NCBI RefSeq assembly: GCF_013004375.1
Contig: NZ_JABERI010000020.1
Span: forward strand, 34,058-98,057
From: Acinetobacter terrae
GTDB lineage: Bacteria; Pseudomonadota; Gammaproteobacteria; Pseudomonadales; Moraxellaceae
Direction: 5' to 3'
Length of the DNA stretch: 64,000 nucleotides
Shown here: one piece after another, positions 9,042 through 18,784 of the stretch
Layout of the letters: every line of letters begins with the position of its first letter
How positions within the stretch are numbered: the first letter of the stretch is position 1
Made by a program: the position numbers and the translations under genes
The notes under the pieces: model-generated
Databases searched by the model: none
What the model was told of the DNA's origin: nothing
The model's input: only the letters and a program-made list of their open reading frames with translations

Positions 9042-9989
9042 ATGAAGCAGCAACAGGGTATTGCCTTAATTACGATCTTGGTGATGGTCGCATTAGCAAC
9101 GATTCTTGCTGCGACGATTGCCAAACGTCAGGCCAATACTGCTGAAAATACCGCATATTTGATGCGTCAAAATCAATCATTGCTGTATGCCAAAAGCGCA
9201 GAAGCCTTTTTTTCAGAGCTTTTGGTGGATGATGCTGAAAATGCAGGTGATATCGATCATCTGCAAGAAAATTGGGCAAAACCGATGCCGGCTTTTCCGG
9301 TAGAAGATGGTTTTGTATCGGGGACTTTGCAGGACGAATCAGGAAAATTTAATTTAAATAGTTTGGTCAATAATGACGGTACACCGAATCCTCAATCGAA
9401 AGCCTGGTTTGAAAAACTGTTGCTACGTGTCGGGTTGCCTGAAAAATTGAGCGAAGCAGTGATTGATTGGCAAGATACTGATGATGAAACCATTGGTGCG
9501 ATGGGGGCGGAAGCTAGCTACTATCAAGGCTTGCCGCAAGGCTATTTAGCGCCAAACAGTAAATTTCATAGCGTTGAAGAACTGAAACTGGTCCGTGGCT
9601 TTGAAGGTCAAAAATATCTGCAAATTGCAGATTATGTCAGTGCAGCACCTACATCAGAAAGTAAAGTTAATGTGAATACAGCATCCGCAATGCTGCTTGC
9701 GAGTCTTGATCCCAAGTTGGACGTCAATGCGATTGAACAAATCTTGCAGCAACGCCAGGCAAATTTAGAATATTTTTCAAACATTAATGATCTTTGGGTG
9801 ATTGAGCCTTTTGCACAGGTCAATACTGATGTCCGCAATGAGGTGAATGATTTGCTGGGTGTGCAATCCAGTTATTTCAAAGCCAAGATTGAAGTGTTGT
9901 TAAGTGAGCGTAAACGTCAATTTAGTAGTGATTTGGTGCGTAAAGATAAAACGGTGTATGTGGCATATCGCAGTATGGCGCCATTTTAA
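9042..9989 (+). CDS. gspK: Type II secretion minor pseudopilin GspK
   Basis: About 315 residues, much longer than other pseudopilins, as expected for GspK, the cap of the GspI-J-K tip. The signal is QQG|IALITILVMVAL. Position 5 of the mature protein is Thr instead of Glu, the known hallmark of GspK. The large alpha domain contains DESGKFNLNSL and SKVNVNTASAMLL, typical of GspK. A TTG at 9036 is in frame, but the ATG at 9042 sits correctly after AAAGAGA. Confidence 0.92.
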   Translation: MKQQQGIALITILVMVALATILAATIAKRQANTAENTAYLMRQNQSLLYAKSAEAFFSELLVDDAENAGDIDHLQENWAKPMPAFPVEDGFVSGTLQDESGKFNLNSLVNNDGTPNPQSKAWFEKLLLRVGLPEKLSEAVIDWQDTDDETIGAMGAEASYYQGLPQGYLAPNSKFHSVEELKLVRGFEGQKYLQIADYVSAAPTSESKVNVNTASAMLLASLDPKLDVNAIEQILQQRQANLEYFSNINDLWVIEPFAQVNTDVRNEVNDLLGVQSSYFKAKIEVLLSERKRQFSSDLVRKDKTVYVAYRSMAPF

Positions 9990-10147
9990 TCATATAAACC
10001 AACAAGCTGAAATATAATCGATCTTATTATCTTGTTTAAGTCGCATATGTTCTACCAATTGCTTTGAACTGTAAAATTAATGCCCAGACTTTCACTTTTG
10101 CTTTATAATCAAATTCAATTCACATATTTTTGATTGCATCACGGCAC

Positions 10148-10744
10148 ATGTTAATTCGTAAGTTATTTAAGTTTGAAAATGCTCATATTGTGCGAAATTG
10201 CACATCGGATCGCTGTAAGCGTTCGATTCATGGCCATAGTTATAAAGTTGAATTATTGCTTAAAGCTTCGAAGCTAGATCATGGTCAAATGGTGTATGAC
10301 TTCGGATTGCTGAAGGGCGTAATCAAGGATATTTTTGACAGTTTTGATCATGCCATTTGTTTTTGGCAGCATGATGATGCTGAATATATTGAAGCCTGCA
10401 AAAAATTTAGTGCACGTTGGGTATCTTTACCTGTTTCTCCTTCTGCGGAACAATTTTCACGTATTTTCTTCTATTTAGCACAACAAGTGCTTGCGTCAAC
10501 CGAAACCCAAAATGGGGAAGGGGATGTAGAGGTTTACTCGGTGATTGTGCATGAAACGGATACAGGTTATGCACAAAGCTTTATCGAAGATATTGAAAAT
10601 GAGCAAATGGGTGTGCTGAGTCTTGAACAGATTGTGTTCTCTGAACAAGTTCAAGCCGAATGGACTGACCCTAATATGTATGAAAAATTACAACAAGGAA
10701 TTAAATTCCAAAACCCGAGTGTTGATCTACAGGTACACATCTAA
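10148..10744 (+). CDS. 6-pyruvoyl-tetrahydropterin synthase/QueD-like protein, extended
   Basis: About 198 residues, longer than typical QueD (about 120). The PTPS fold is recognisable: zinc ligands in FENAHIV and in the HGH of CKRSIHGHSY, a D-H pair in FDHAICF, and a glutamate in VHETDTGYA. The extra length is mostly a C-terminal extension after the core. It could make 6-carboxytetrahydropterin for queuosine, or be a paralogue of unknown activity. The frame is open from a TTG at 10130, but the ATG at 10148 fits the domain start. It stands alone between gspK and ung. Confidence 0.75.
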   Translation: MLIRKLFKFENAHIVRNCTSDRCKRSIHGHSYKVELLLKASKLDHGQMVYDFGLLKGVIKDIFDSFDHAICFWQHDDAEYIEACKKFSARWVSLPVSPSAEQFSRIFFYLAQQVLASTETQNGEGDVEVYSVIVHETDTGYAQSFIEDIENEQMGVLSLEQIVFSEQVQAEWTDPNMYEKLQQGIKFQNPSVDLQVHI

Positions 10745-10792
10745 AGATCATTGAATCACGTGGTAGGTTTTAAAAAGGATTAGGAAGAAGTT

Positions 10793-11506
10793 ATGTCTTT
10801 AACGGAACAACAGCAAGCTCAACTAGATAAAATTCAGTTAGATGCGAGTTGGAAAGGTGTTTTGAGTGATTTTTTTCTCAGCCCAAAAATGGATGACTTA
10901 AGGCAGTTTCTGATTGCTGAAAAACAGGCAGATAAAGTGATCTATCCCCCGAGTTCACTGATTTTTAATGCGTTAAATAAAACCCCATTAAACCATGTGA
11001 AAGTCGTTATTTTGGGGCAAGATCCTTATCATGGCCCCAACCAAGCACATGGATTAAGTTTTTCCGTGCAAAAGGGGCTTGCATTACCGCCATCTTTACG
11101 TAATATTTTTCATGAGTTGAATACCGATCTGGGTATTCCTATTCCGAAACACGGTGATTTAACCCGTTGGGCTGAACAAGGTGTGTTATTGCTGAATGCA
11201 GTTTTAACTGTTGAAGCAGGTCAACCCACTTCACATCAAAAACAGGGTTGGGAAGATTTTACCGATCATATTATTGATGTGTTAAACGAGCAGTGTGAGC
11301 ATATTGTTTTTATTCTGTGGGGCGCCTATGCGCAACGTAAAGGTCAACGGATTGATCCGAATAAACACCTGATTTTAAAAGCTGCACATCCTTCGCCATT
11401 GGCAGCAAACCGTGGTGGTTTTTTTGGCTGTAAAGTATTTTCAAAAGCAAATAACTATCTGAAACAAAATGGCATTGAGCCGATAAATTGGCAGCTGGAC
11501 GCATGA
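10793..11506 (+). CDS. ung: Uracil-DNA glycosylase
   Basis: A 237-residue family 1 uracil-DNA glycosylase that removes uracil from DNA. Landmarks are the catalytic water-activating motif [18 protein letters not shown] (near residue 80) and the minor-groove loop [14 protein letters not shown] with the catalytic His near the C-terminus. The start follows AGGAAGAAG at good distance. The stop overlaps the next start (ATGA). Confidence 0.97.
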   Translation: MSLTEQQQAQLDKIQLDASWKGVLSDFFLSPKMDDLRQFLIAEKQADKVIYPPSSLIFNALNKTPLNHVKVVILGQDPYHGPNQAHGLSFSVQKGLALPPSLRNIFHELNTDLGIPIPKHGDLTRWAEQGVLLLNAVLTVEAGQPTSHQKQGWEDFTDHIIDVLNEQCEHIVFILWGAYAQRKGQRIDPNKHLILKAAHPSPLAANRGGFFGCKVFSKANNYLKQNGIEPINWQLDA

Positions 11507-12627
11507 CACAATCTCCTGAATTAAAAAATTATCATCCTGATCTTATTGTAGAAGAAGCAAAAAACGGCTGGCGCATTGTTCGCCTGAACCGTCCGAAATC
11601 TCTGCATGCTTTGGATGAATCCATTGTCACCGCACTTTTAGAAGTGTTCCAAGATTTTCAACATGATGATGCTGTTAAAGCCATTTGGTTGGATTCAACT
11701 ACACCAAAAGCATTCTGTGCAGGTGGTGATGTTCGTAAACTTCGTCAATTGATCATTAATAATGAAGTAGAAACTGCAAATAAATTCTTTGAGCAAGAAT
11801 ACGCTTTAGATTTACTGTTGCATAACTATGCTAAGCCCGTGTTGATTTGGGGGGAAGGTTATGTAATGGGTGGTGGTCTGGGGCTATTCATGGCTGCACC
11901 ATTCCGTTTAGTCACACCTTATTCGCGTTTGGCAATGCCTGAAATTAATATTGGTTTATATCCAGATGTGGGTGCGACACGTTTCTTGGCGGATCGTGGG
12001 GCGATAGGCTTATTTACTGGCTTAACCGGTTCAATCATGACTGCAGCCGGTGCTTATGGTATTGGCTGGGCGACGCATATTTGTGATGCACAGCGTGATT
12101 ACGTGCTTGAAAAAGTCATTAACATTGATTGGGGACATTATCCAGCCGGCGATTTTCGTGCCATTGATGACACATTGAATGGCATGCATCGTCCAGTGGG
12201 TCCTGGGCCGTTGCAAAACTCATTAGATGTGATTCAGAGTGTTTGCCGTGGGGTGAACTTTGAACATGACTATGAATCAATTATTGGTTTAAGTGATGCA
12301 CGTAGTGACTGGTTACGTCAGGCGAGTGAAAACTTGCAGAAAGGTTCGCCTACAACCGCTGCTTTAACATGGTTATTGTGGCAGTGGGGCAAGCAGGTTC
12401 ATTCTTGGAATGAAGTGTTTGAACTTGAAACTCAAATTTCGGATTGGAAGATTCGTCATCCGGACTTTGTAGAAGGTGTTCGAGCACGCTTGGTGGATAA
12501 AGACCTTTCTCCTGAATGGACCAAAGGTACGGATTTTTCACTCAAAGCAATTTTGTCTGATTGTCCGCCTGTGACCAAAAATGAAAGCTGGAATAATTTG
12601 TTGAAACACTACGGTGTGATCGGTTAA
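11503..12627 (+). CDS. Enoyl-CoA hydratase/isomerase family, 3-hydroxyisobutyryl-CoA hydrolase type
   Basis: About 374 residues of the crotonase fold. The core has an [11 protein letters not shown] oxyanion segment, [11 protein letters not shown] and [17 protein letters not shown], which together mark the 3-hydroxyisobutyryl-CoA hydrolase (valine catabolism) subgroup rather than simple hydratases. The ATG at 11503 overlaps the ung stop. The upstream in-frame GTG at 11488 would overlap ung further and is less likely. No other valine-degradation gene is nearby. Confidence 0.82.
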   Translation: MTQSPELKNYHPDLIVEEAKNGWRIVRLNRPKSLHALDESIVTALLEVFQDFQHDDAVKAIWLDSTTPKAFCAGGDVRKLRQLIINNEVETANKFFEQEYALDLLLHNYAKPVLIWGEGYVMGGGLGLFMAAPFRLVTPYSRLAMPEINIGLYPDVGATRFLADRGAIGLFTGLTGSIMTAAGAYGIGWATHICDAQRDYVLEKVINIDWGHYPAGDFRAIDDTLNGMHRPVGPGPLQNSLDVIQSVCRGVNFEHDYESIIGLSDARSDWLRQASENLQKGSPTTAALTWLLWQWGKQVHSWNEVFELETQISDWKIRHPDFVEGVRARLVDKDLSPEWTKGTDFSLKAILSDCPPVTKNESWNNLLKHYGVIG

Positions 12628-12629
12628 GA

Positions 12630-13169
12630 ATGACTGATGCAACACAATTGACAGATGAATACTGGATGCAGTTTGCCTACGAGCAAGCTGCCATTGCAGC
12701 ATCGAAACAGGAAATTCCTGTCGGTGCGATTATTGTCAGTCAAAATCAAATTATTAGCGCAGGGTATAATGCGCCAATTTCTTTGAATGACCCGACTGCA
12801 CATGCAGAAGTTCAAGCGCTGCGTCAAGCCTGTGCAAATCTTAATAATTATCGACTTCCGGAAGATTCAGTCCTTTATGTGACTTTAGAGCCTTGTACCA
12901 TGTGTGTCGGGGCTTTGATTCATGCACGTGTATCTAAAGTGGTGTTTGGTGCAACCGAGCCCAAAGCAGGTTCCTTGATCAGTGCGAGAAAGTTATTTGA
13001 AACAGGGTATTATAATCATCAGTTTGATATTGAGGCTGGGTGTTTGAATGAACAATGTTCCAAACAACTCAGTGATTTTTTTAAGATGCGTCGTGAGCAA
13101 AAACGACTGCAGAGATTACAAGAAAAATCCCTAAATGATCAGAATCATAATTCAAACCATGTAAAATAG
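12630..13169 (+). CDS. tadA: tRNA-specific adenosine deaminase TadA
   Basis: A 179-residue zinc-dependent deaminase that converts A34 of tRNA-Arg(ACG) to inosine. The catalytic HAE motif (HAEVQALRQA) and the PCTMC zinc motif (LEPCTMCVGALIHARV) are both intact, and FGATEPKAGS is typical of TadA. It begins 3 bases after the upstream stop. The last 25 residues are a basic, Asn-rich tail. Confidence 0.94.
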   Translation: MTDATQLTDEYWMQFAYEQAAIAASKQEIPVGAIIVSQNQIISAGYNAPISLNDPTAHAEVQALRQACANLNNYRLPEDSVLYVTLEPCTMCVGALIHARVSKVVFGATEPKAGSLISARKLFETGYYNHQFDIEAGCLNEQCSKQLSDFFKMRREQKRLQRLQEKSLNDQNHNSNHVK

Positions 13170-13209
13170 AATGACAATAAGTATTGTCAATTAAAATTTA
13201 GGATAAGTC

Positions 13210-13641
13210 ATGAATTCCATTCAGGTAAAAAAAGAATTTAACGCACCCATCGAGCAGGTTTTTGATTTGTTATCAAAGCACTCAACTTATAATGTGGCTT
13301 TCGCACCGATTCAGGTAGAACGAATTAAAGACTCTGCAGATCCTGAACGTCCAGATGGGGTAGGTTCAGTGCGTCGTATGGGGTTTGGTCCAGTAAAACC
13401 ACTGCAGGAACAAATTACCTTGCTGGAGCTTAATGAGCGTATTGAATATCAAATTATTAAAAATCCTTTGGTGAAACATCATTTAGGAATTATCGAGTTT
13501 GAAGCAAAAGATGCTGACAAAACTTTAGTGACTTACACCATTGAATTACAGGCGCGGGCACCATTTGTAAGTAAATTAATCCTTGCACAGCTTAAATCTG
13601 CGATTAAACTAGGTTTTTCAAAATTAGCTAAAACTGTATAG
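13210..13641 (+). CDS. SRPBCC (START/polyketide cyclase-like) family protein
   Basis: A 143-residue single-domain protein of the SRPBCC lipid- or ligand-binding fold. It starts with the typical strand IQVKKEFNAPIEQVFDLLS, has the GVGSVRRM turn and ends with an amphipathic helix. Ligand and function are unknown. It lies between tadA and cmk on the same strand. Confidence 0.75.
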   Translation: MNSIQVKKEFNAPIEQVFDLLSKHSTYNVAFAPIQVERIKDSADPERPDGVGSVRRMGFGPVKPLQEQITLLELNERIEYQIIKNPLVKHHLGIIEFEAKDADKTLVTYTIELQARAPFVSKLILAQLKSAIKLGFSKLAKTV

Positions 13642-13658
13642 CGTAAAGTGGAAAATTA

Positions 13659-14342
13659 ATGACAGTTCAAATTATTACTATCGATGGTCCAAGCGGTTCT
13701 GGAAAGGGCACACTTGCGGCTAAACTGGCAGCGCACTATCAATTTCATTTACTGGATTCTGGTGCTTTATATCGTTTGCTGGGGCTGTCATTACATCAAC
13801 AAGACTTGCTGGATTGCCTGGATTCAGAACTTGATCGGTGCATTAAAATTGCAACAAATTTAGACATAAAGTTTGTTACAACTGAAGCCGGAACTCAGGT
13901 TCAACTCGACGGTGAAGATGTGACTCAAACCATTCGTACTGAACGTGTGGGTGAGTTTGCTTCAAAAGTTGCTGCAATTCCTGAACTTAGAGCTGCACTC
14001 TTAGAGCGTCAACGTGCTTTTGCGCAAGAACCGGGCTTGGTTGCAGATGGTCGTGATATGGCTACTTCTATTTTTCCTGAGGCTCAAGCCAAGATTTACC
14101 TGACTGCTTCGGCTGAATCCCGAGCGGCGCGACGTGTAAAGCAGTTGCAGGGTATGGGGCTAGATGTTAAAATAAACGACATTTTAGCTAATATACAAGC
14201 TCGAGACAAACGAGACATGGAGCGCACAGTCGCTCCGCTCAAGCCGGCAGCAGGTGCATATATCATTGATAGTTCAGACTTGGGCATCGATGAAGTATTC
14301 AAATTGATGACCAACTTTGTCGAAAAGCAATTAGCCAATTAA
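13659..14342 (+). CDS. cmk: Cytidylate kinase
   Basis: A 227-residue CMP/dCMP kinase. The P-loop is [19 protein letters not shown] at the N-terminus; [15 protein letters not shown] and the R-rich lid [16 protein letters not shown] are diagnostic. It lies directly upstream of rpsA, the usual cmk-rpsA-ihfB order in gammaproteobacteria. Confidence 0.96.
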   Translation: MTVQIITIDGPSGSGKGTLAAKLAAHYQFHLLDSGALYRLLGLSLHQQDLLDCLDSELDRCIKIATNLDIKFVTTEAGTQVQLDGEDVTQTIRTERVGEFASKVAAIPELRAALLERQRAFAQEPGLVADGRDMATSIFPEAQAKIYLTASAESRAARRVKQLQGMGLDVKINDILANIQARDKRDMERTVAPLKPAAGAYIIDSSDLGIDEVFKLMTNFVEKQLAN

Positions 14343-14450
14343 CGAATTTTCAGCCAAAGCATAGCTAGATCAGTTTATTACGGACTATGTGGAGGCTTTA
14401 TTAAACCGGCCTTGTCTGATCCAAGACCGCTGAACTTTATCAGGTATATC

Positions 14451-16127
14451 ATGACCGAATCTTTTGCAGCCCTCTTTGAAGAAAGCGAATTAAATTTCAA
14501 CGTTGAAAAGGGTGCTGTCATCCAAGGCGTTGTCGTAAGCATCGACTCTGACTGGGTAACAGTTGACACTGGCCTTAAATCAGAAGGTATTGTTGACCGC
14601 GCTGAATTCTTAAATGACCAACGTGAACTTGAAGTTCAAGTTGGTGATACTGTTGATGTTGTTGTTGAAGCTCTTGACAACGGTATGGGTCAAACAGTTC
14701 TTTCACGCGAAAAAGCAAAACGCGCTGAAACTTGGACTAAACTTGAAAAAATCTTTGAAGACGGCGAAATCGTTACTGGTGTTATCTCTGGTAAGGTTAA
14801 AGGCGGTTTCACTGTTGACATCGGTCCAGTTCGTGCGTTCCTTCCAGGTTCTTTAGTTGATACTCGTCCTATTCGTGATACTACTCACTTAGAAGGCAAA
14901 GAGTTAGAATTCAAAGTAATCAAACTTGACGCTAAACGTAACAACGTTGTTGTTTCACGTCGTGCAGTTATGGAAGCTGAATCTTCAGCTGACCGTGAAG
15001 CTCTTCTTGCTCAGCTTGAAGAAGGTCAAACAGTTACAGGTACGATCAAGAACCTTACTGATTACGGCGCATTCGTTGACCTTGGCGGTATCGATGGTCT
15101 TCTTCACATCACTGACATGGCTTGGAAACGCATCAAGCATCCTTCAGAAGTTGTTGAAGTTGGTCAAGAAGTTACTGTTAAAGTACTTAAATTTGACCGT
15201 GAACGTAACCGCGTATCTTTAGGCCTTAAACAATTAGGCGAAGATCCATGGTTAGCGATCATGAACCGTTACCCTAAAGGTTCAATCGTTAAAGCTCGCG
15301 TAACTAACCTTACTGATTACGGTTGTTTCGCTGAAATCGCTGAAGGCGTTGAAGGTTTAGTACACGTTTCAGAAATGGATCACACTAACAAAAACATCCA
15401 CCCATCTAAAGTTGTTCAGATTGGTGACGAAGTTGATGTTATGGTTCTTGAAGTTGATGAAGAACGTCGTCGTATTTCTCTTGGTATCAAACAAACTCGT
15501 GCTAACCCATGGGAAGAGTTTGCTAAAGACCACGACAAAGGCGAAAAAGTTTCTGGTACGATCAAATCTATCACTGACTTTGGTATCTTCATCGGTTTAC
15601 CAGGCGGTATCGATGGTCTAGTTCATTTATCTGACATTTCTTGGAACGAACAAGGCGAAGAAGCTATCCGTCGTTACAAGAAAGGTGACACTGTAGAAGC
15701 TGTTATCTTGTCTGTAGATGCTGAAGGCAACCGTATCAGCCTTGGTATCAAACAAATGAACAACGATCCGTTCAATGATTTCTTGGCAACTAACGAACGC
15801 GGTGCTTTGGTTAAAGGTACTGTGACTGCTGTTGATGCTAAAGGCGCAACTATTAAGTTAGCTGACGAAGTTGAAGCGTCTCTTAAAGCTTCTGAAATCA
15901 ACCGCGATCGCGTTGAAGATGCAACTAAGTTCCTTGAAGTTGGTCAAGAAGTTGAAGCTAAAATCATCAACGTAGACCGCAAATCACGCTCTATCAACTT
16001 GTCTATCAAAGCGAAAGACGAAGCTGAAGAGAAAGAAGCAGTTGCTAACTTGAAAACAGTAACAACTACTTCAGAAAATGGTCCTAAGACTATTGGTGAT
16101 TTGATCAAAGCTCAAATGGGCAACTAA
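14451..16127 (+). CDS. rpsA: 30S ribosomal protein S1
   Basis: 558 residues with six S1 (OB-fold) repeats; the repeat signature [20 protein letters not shown] and its variants recur about every 85 residues. It binds mRNA at the ribosome during initiation. The open frame reaches back to 14412, but the ATG at 14451 gives the conserved start [12 protein letters not shown]. The start has no strong Shine-Dalgarno sequence, in keeping with S1 autoregulation known in other bacteria. Codon use is strongly biased, as expected for a highly expressed gene, and this produces long meaningless open frames on both strands. Confidence 0.98.
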   Translation: MTESFAALFEESELNFNVEKGAVIQGVVVSIDSDWVTVDTGLKSEGIVDRAEFLNDQRELEVQVGDTVDVVVEALDNGMGQTVLSREKAKRAETWTKLEKIFEDGEIVTGVISGKVKGGFTVDIGPVRAFLPGSLVDTRPIRDTTHLEGKELEFKVIKLDAKRNNVVVSRRAVMEAESSADREALLAQLEEGQTVTGTIKNLTDYGAFVDLGGIDGLLHITDMAWKRIKHPSEVVEVGQEVTVKVLKFDRERNRVSLGLKQLGEDPWLAIMNRYPKGSIVKARVTNLTDYGCFAEIAEGVEGLVHVSEMDHTNKNIHPSKVVQIGDEVDVMVLEVDEERRRISLGIKQTRANPWEEFAKDHDKGEKVSGTIKSITDFGIFIGLPGGIDGLVHLSDISWNEQGEEAIRRYKKGDTVEAVILSVDAEGNRISLGIKQMNNDPFNDFLATNERGALVKGTVTAVDAKGATIKLADEVEASLKASEINRDRVEDATKFLEVGQEVEAKIINVDRKSRSINLSIKAKDEAEEKEAVANLKTVTTTSENGPKTIGDLIKAQMGN

Positions 16128-16188
16128 GTAGGCGTTAAAATGTATTGTTAATGTAAATTAACTAATACTTTTTACACAAATACTGTAA

Positions 16189-16226
16189 ACGGTAGCGTAG
16201 TATTAACTTATTGCGCTACCGTTTTG
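16189..16226 (+). terminator. Rho-independent terminator after rpsA
   Basis: A perfect 9-base stem (ACGGTAGCG / CGCTACCGT) with a 16-base loop is followed by TTTTG. It separates rpsA from ihfB. Confidence 0.75.
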
Positions 16227-16287
16227 TATTTAAACACGTTATTATCGGATCATCTACAAAGTAGCTTGATAATTAAAGAGGTCGCAG

Positions 16288-16590
16288 ATGACTACGGAAG
16301 CACTTAATAAGTCTGACTTAATAGAGCGAATTTCCCTTAAAAATCCACACTTAGCAGAGCCTTTGGTCGAAGAAGCTGTTAAAATTATGATTGATCAAAT
16401 GATAGCCGCTTTATCATCTGATAATCGTATTGAAATTCGTGGTTTTGGCAGTTTTGCTTTGCATCACCGTGATCCACGTGTGGGGCGTAATCCTAAAACA
16501 GGAAAGTCTGTTGAAGTGGCTGCAAAAGCAGTTCCACACTTTAAACCTGGTAAGGCGTTACGTGATGCAGTAAACGAATCTGCACAGTAA
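16288..16590 (+). CDS. ihfB: Integration host factor beta subunit
   Basis: A 100-residue HU/IHF protein. The signature [20 protein letters not shown] (DNA-binding arm and GFGSF) identifies the beta subunit. It heterodimerises with IHF-alpha, bends DNA and serves many integrases, possibly including that of the element at 26447-47173. Strong AAAGAGG ribosome-binding site. Confidence 0.96.
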   Translation: MTTEALNKSDLIERISLKNPHLAEPLVEEAVKIMIDQMIAALSSDNRIEIRGFGSFALHHRDPRVGRNPKTGKSVEVAAKAVPHFKPGKALRDAVNESAQ

Positions 16591-16614
16591 TAAAGAATTC
16601 CAAAAGGGGTATTT

Positions 16615-16974
16615 ATGCGTTACGTACTGGTTGCTTTGCTCATTGTGCTGTTTGGCTATTCACTGGCTTTAGTTTTACAAAATGGTACTGAGTTAAGCGT
16701 AGATCTGCTATTTACTCAAGTTCCTGCTATGCGTTTAGGCTTATTGTTATTGCTAACTTTAGCTTTGGGTGTGGTATTGGGTTTATTGTTAGGTGTGCAA
16801 ATTTTCCGAGTATTTCAAAATAATTGGGAAATTAAACGACTGCGTAAAGACATTGAATATCTCCGGAAAGAGCAAATTCAAACTGCCCAATTGGCTGCTG
16901 CTGAAGCTGCAGCTCATACCAGGCATGAAAAAACTGTATTAGATATTACCAACGAAAATAAAAGCCCATTATAA
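16615..16974 (+). CDS. lapA: LapA-domain (DUF1049) inner-membrane protein
   Basis: 119 residues: two membrane helices (about residues 3-20 and 39-62) and a cytoplasmic coiled-coil tail. This LapA/YciS-like architecture between ihfB and pyrF matches the conserved gammaproteobacterial order; in E. coli LapA takes part in LPS assembly control with LapB. The stop codon lies inside the following terminator hairpin. Confidence 0.82.
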   Translation: MRYVLVALLIVLFGYSLALVLQNGTELSVDLLFTQVPAMRLGLLLLLTLALGVVLGLLLGVQIFRVFQNNWEIKRLRKDIEYLRKEQIQTAQLAAAEAAAHTRHEKTVLDITNENKSPL

Positions 16975-16987
16975 TGGGCTTTCTTTT
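16961..16987 (+). terminator. Terminator overlapping the end of lapA
   Basis: A 9-base perfect stem (AAAGCCCAT / ATGGGCTTT) with a 4-base loop is followed by CTTTTTG. It contains the lapA stop codon. Confidence 0.85.
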
Positions 16988-17010
16988 TGTCTGACTGAAG
17001 GTAAATTCTC

Positions 17011-17691
17011 TTGAGTATCATTGTTGCACTGGATGCTAAAAGCCAATATGACGCGTTAACCATTGCAGAGCAATTAGATCCTGCACTATGTCGAGTAAAA
17101 GTTGGTAAAGAGTTATTTACCCATGAAGGTCCAAGTGTAGTTAAAGCATTACACGACAAAGGCTTTGAGGTTTTCCTGGACTTAAAATTCCATGATATTC
17201 CAAATACAACGGCTCAAGCAGTATGTGCAGCTGCTGATCTTGGTGTATGGATGGTAAATGTACACGCATCAGGTGGTCGTAAGATGATGGAAACCTGTGC
17301 GGAGCGCTTAAAAGCAGGTAACTACAACACTCAACTGATTGCTGTGACTGTGTTGACTTCAATGGGTCGTGATGACTTGAAAGATATCGGTTTGGATATT
17401 GAGCCATTTGAACAAGTAAAACGCCTTGCTAAACTCACTCAAGACAGTGGTCTGGACGGTGTCGTTTGTTCAGCTCAAGAAGCGAAAATGCTTCGTGAGA
17501 CATTAGGTCCGGATTTTGCTTTAGTCACTCCGGGTATTCGCCCAGCAGGTTCTAATGCAGATGATCAAAAACGTATTGTGACTCCAAAGCAAGCGATGCT
17601 TGATGGTTCAACGCATTTGGTGATTGGTCGTCCGATTACCCAATCAGAAAACCCAAGTCAAACCTTGCGTGATATTTTGGCGACAATTTAA
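17011..17691 (+). CDS. pyrF: Orotidine 5'-phosphate decarboxylase
   Basis: A 226-residue TIM-barrel enzyme that makes UMP from [13 protein letters not shown] at the N-terminus, the catalytic [10 protein letters not shown] segment (charged Asp-Lys network), VTPGIRPAG and the C-terminal [12 protein letters not shown] phosphate loop are all present. It starts at TTG; the AAGG upstream and conserved N-terminus support this. Confidence 0.97.
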   Translation: MSIIVALDAKSQYDALTIAEQLDPALCRVKVGKELFTHEGPSVVKALHDKGFEVFLDLKFHDIPNTTAQAVCAAADLGVWMVNVHASGGRKMMETCAERLKAGNYNTQLIAVTVLTSMGRDDLKDIGLDIEPFEQVKRLAKLTQDSGLDGVVCSAQEAKMLRETLGPDFALVTPGIRPAGSNADDQKRIVTPKQAMLDGSTHLVIGRPITQSENPSQTLRDILATI

Positions 17692-17709
17692 TCTGAATTT
17701 GATGTATTC

Positions 17710-17740
17710 AAAAGCCGACTTAATGTCGGCTTTTTTGTTT
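17710..17740 (+). terminator. Terminator after pyrF
   Basis: A 10-base stem (AAAAGCCGAC / GTCGGCTTTT) with a 5-base loop runs into TTTTTTG. Its A-run on the left arm could also stop transcripts coming from the opposite strand. Confidence 0.9.
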
Positions 17741-17824
17741 TAATTCTTTTAAATTCTCCCTCATCTTCCTTTGAAAAAGGAGGGGATAATCCCTAAATGT
17801 AAATAAAGGATTTAGTCAGATTAT

Positions 17825-18760
17825 TTATAAAGCTGCCAATACACTCACTGCAATCGGCGCAAGTATAGAAAGAATAAATCCACTGACCATGGCATGCGGA
17901 ATAAACTGATTGCCACAGGCTTGTTTTACCATGGGAAGGGTGACATCCATAGCGGTTGCTGCAGCGGATGAAATAGCAGAGCGAGGGTAGCGCCAGCCAA
18001 TGCTATACATCAAAAGAATCGCAATAATTTCTCTAAATAAGTCATTCATTAGTGCAATGCTACCCAGCTCGGCATTTTTTAATTCAGTCACCACAATGCC
18101 TGTCATGGAATAAAAACCATAACCTTGAGACAGCATAATCAGGTCTTTGAGGCTAATGTCTTTAACAATTGTTGCGGTAAAAAAGGCACCGGCTAATGAA
18201 CCGACAATACAACCGATCGGTACCAGCATGATTTTCCAGTTCAGCCATGAGCGGTCGAGTGGGGAATAAGCTAAATCTAAACCAATCAAGAACATGAAGA
18301 TGAGCAGTAGATTCCATGTGCTCACATGCAGGCTATAATCAAAATGATTAAATATTTCAGCAAGTCCATACCCTAATGCGAGTGCAATAAAAGCATAACT
18401 AATGTTAAGTAGCGATTTAACCAGTAACTCTGCGGATACTTTACCTTGTGTGGGTTGGTAGCCAATACTTTTAAACAGGATGTAGCAGCAGAGAAAAGCA
18501 CCTAGTGATGTTGCAATCGAGAGTGTTAGTGCATTGGATAAAATTTGCAGCGGACTGCTTATGCTGTGTAGTGTTTGAGAAAATTCAATTGCGATGGCAA
18601 TCAGCAGTATGTAAGTAAAATAGGGTAGAACTTTAAATGCTAAACTTTCTAAGCACTGAGGAAGTTTACGTGCAAGAACGAATCCAAGGAATAAACAGAG
18701 AAGAAGTTGGATGATCAACCAGAGCGATTGCATACAAAAAGTCGGCAGGTGAAAAGACAC
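17825..18760 (-). CDS. LysO-type (DUF340/YbjE) lysine exporter family protein
   Basis: A 311-residue polytopic membrane protein with about eight helices. The region with SQGYGFYSMTGIV, LNDLFREI-like MNDLFREIIAILL and the downstream AMDVTLPMVKQ segment matches the LysO family, which exports lysine and thialysine. A possible earlier start covers MSFHLPTFC; M10 is an alternative. The gene is encoded opposite to the pyrF block and ends 25 bases upstream of the monooxygenase gene's stop codon on the same strand. Confidence 0.75.
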   Translation of the reverse strand: MSFHLPTFCMQSLWLIIQLLLCLFLGFVLARKLPQCLESLAFKVLPYFTYILLIAIAIEFSQTLHSISSPLQILSNALTLSIATSLGAFLCCYILFKSIGYQPTQGKVSAELLVKSLLNISYAFIALALGYGLAEIFNHFDYSLHVSTWNLLLIFMFLIGLDLAYSPLDRSWLNWKIMLVPIGCIVGSLAGAFFTATIVKDISLKDLIMLSQGYGFYSMTGIVVTELKNAELGSIALMNDLFREIIAILLMYSIGWRYPRSAISSAAATAMDVTLPMVKQACGNQFIPHAMVSGFILSILAPIAVSVLAAL

Positions 18761-18784
18761 CTGCTTATTATGACCATTAAGTAT

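Noticed and set aside
14614..15901. Several long alternate frames within rpsA
   Set aside because: They follow from the strong codon bias of the S1 gene and encode Leu/Val-rich low-complexity peptides.
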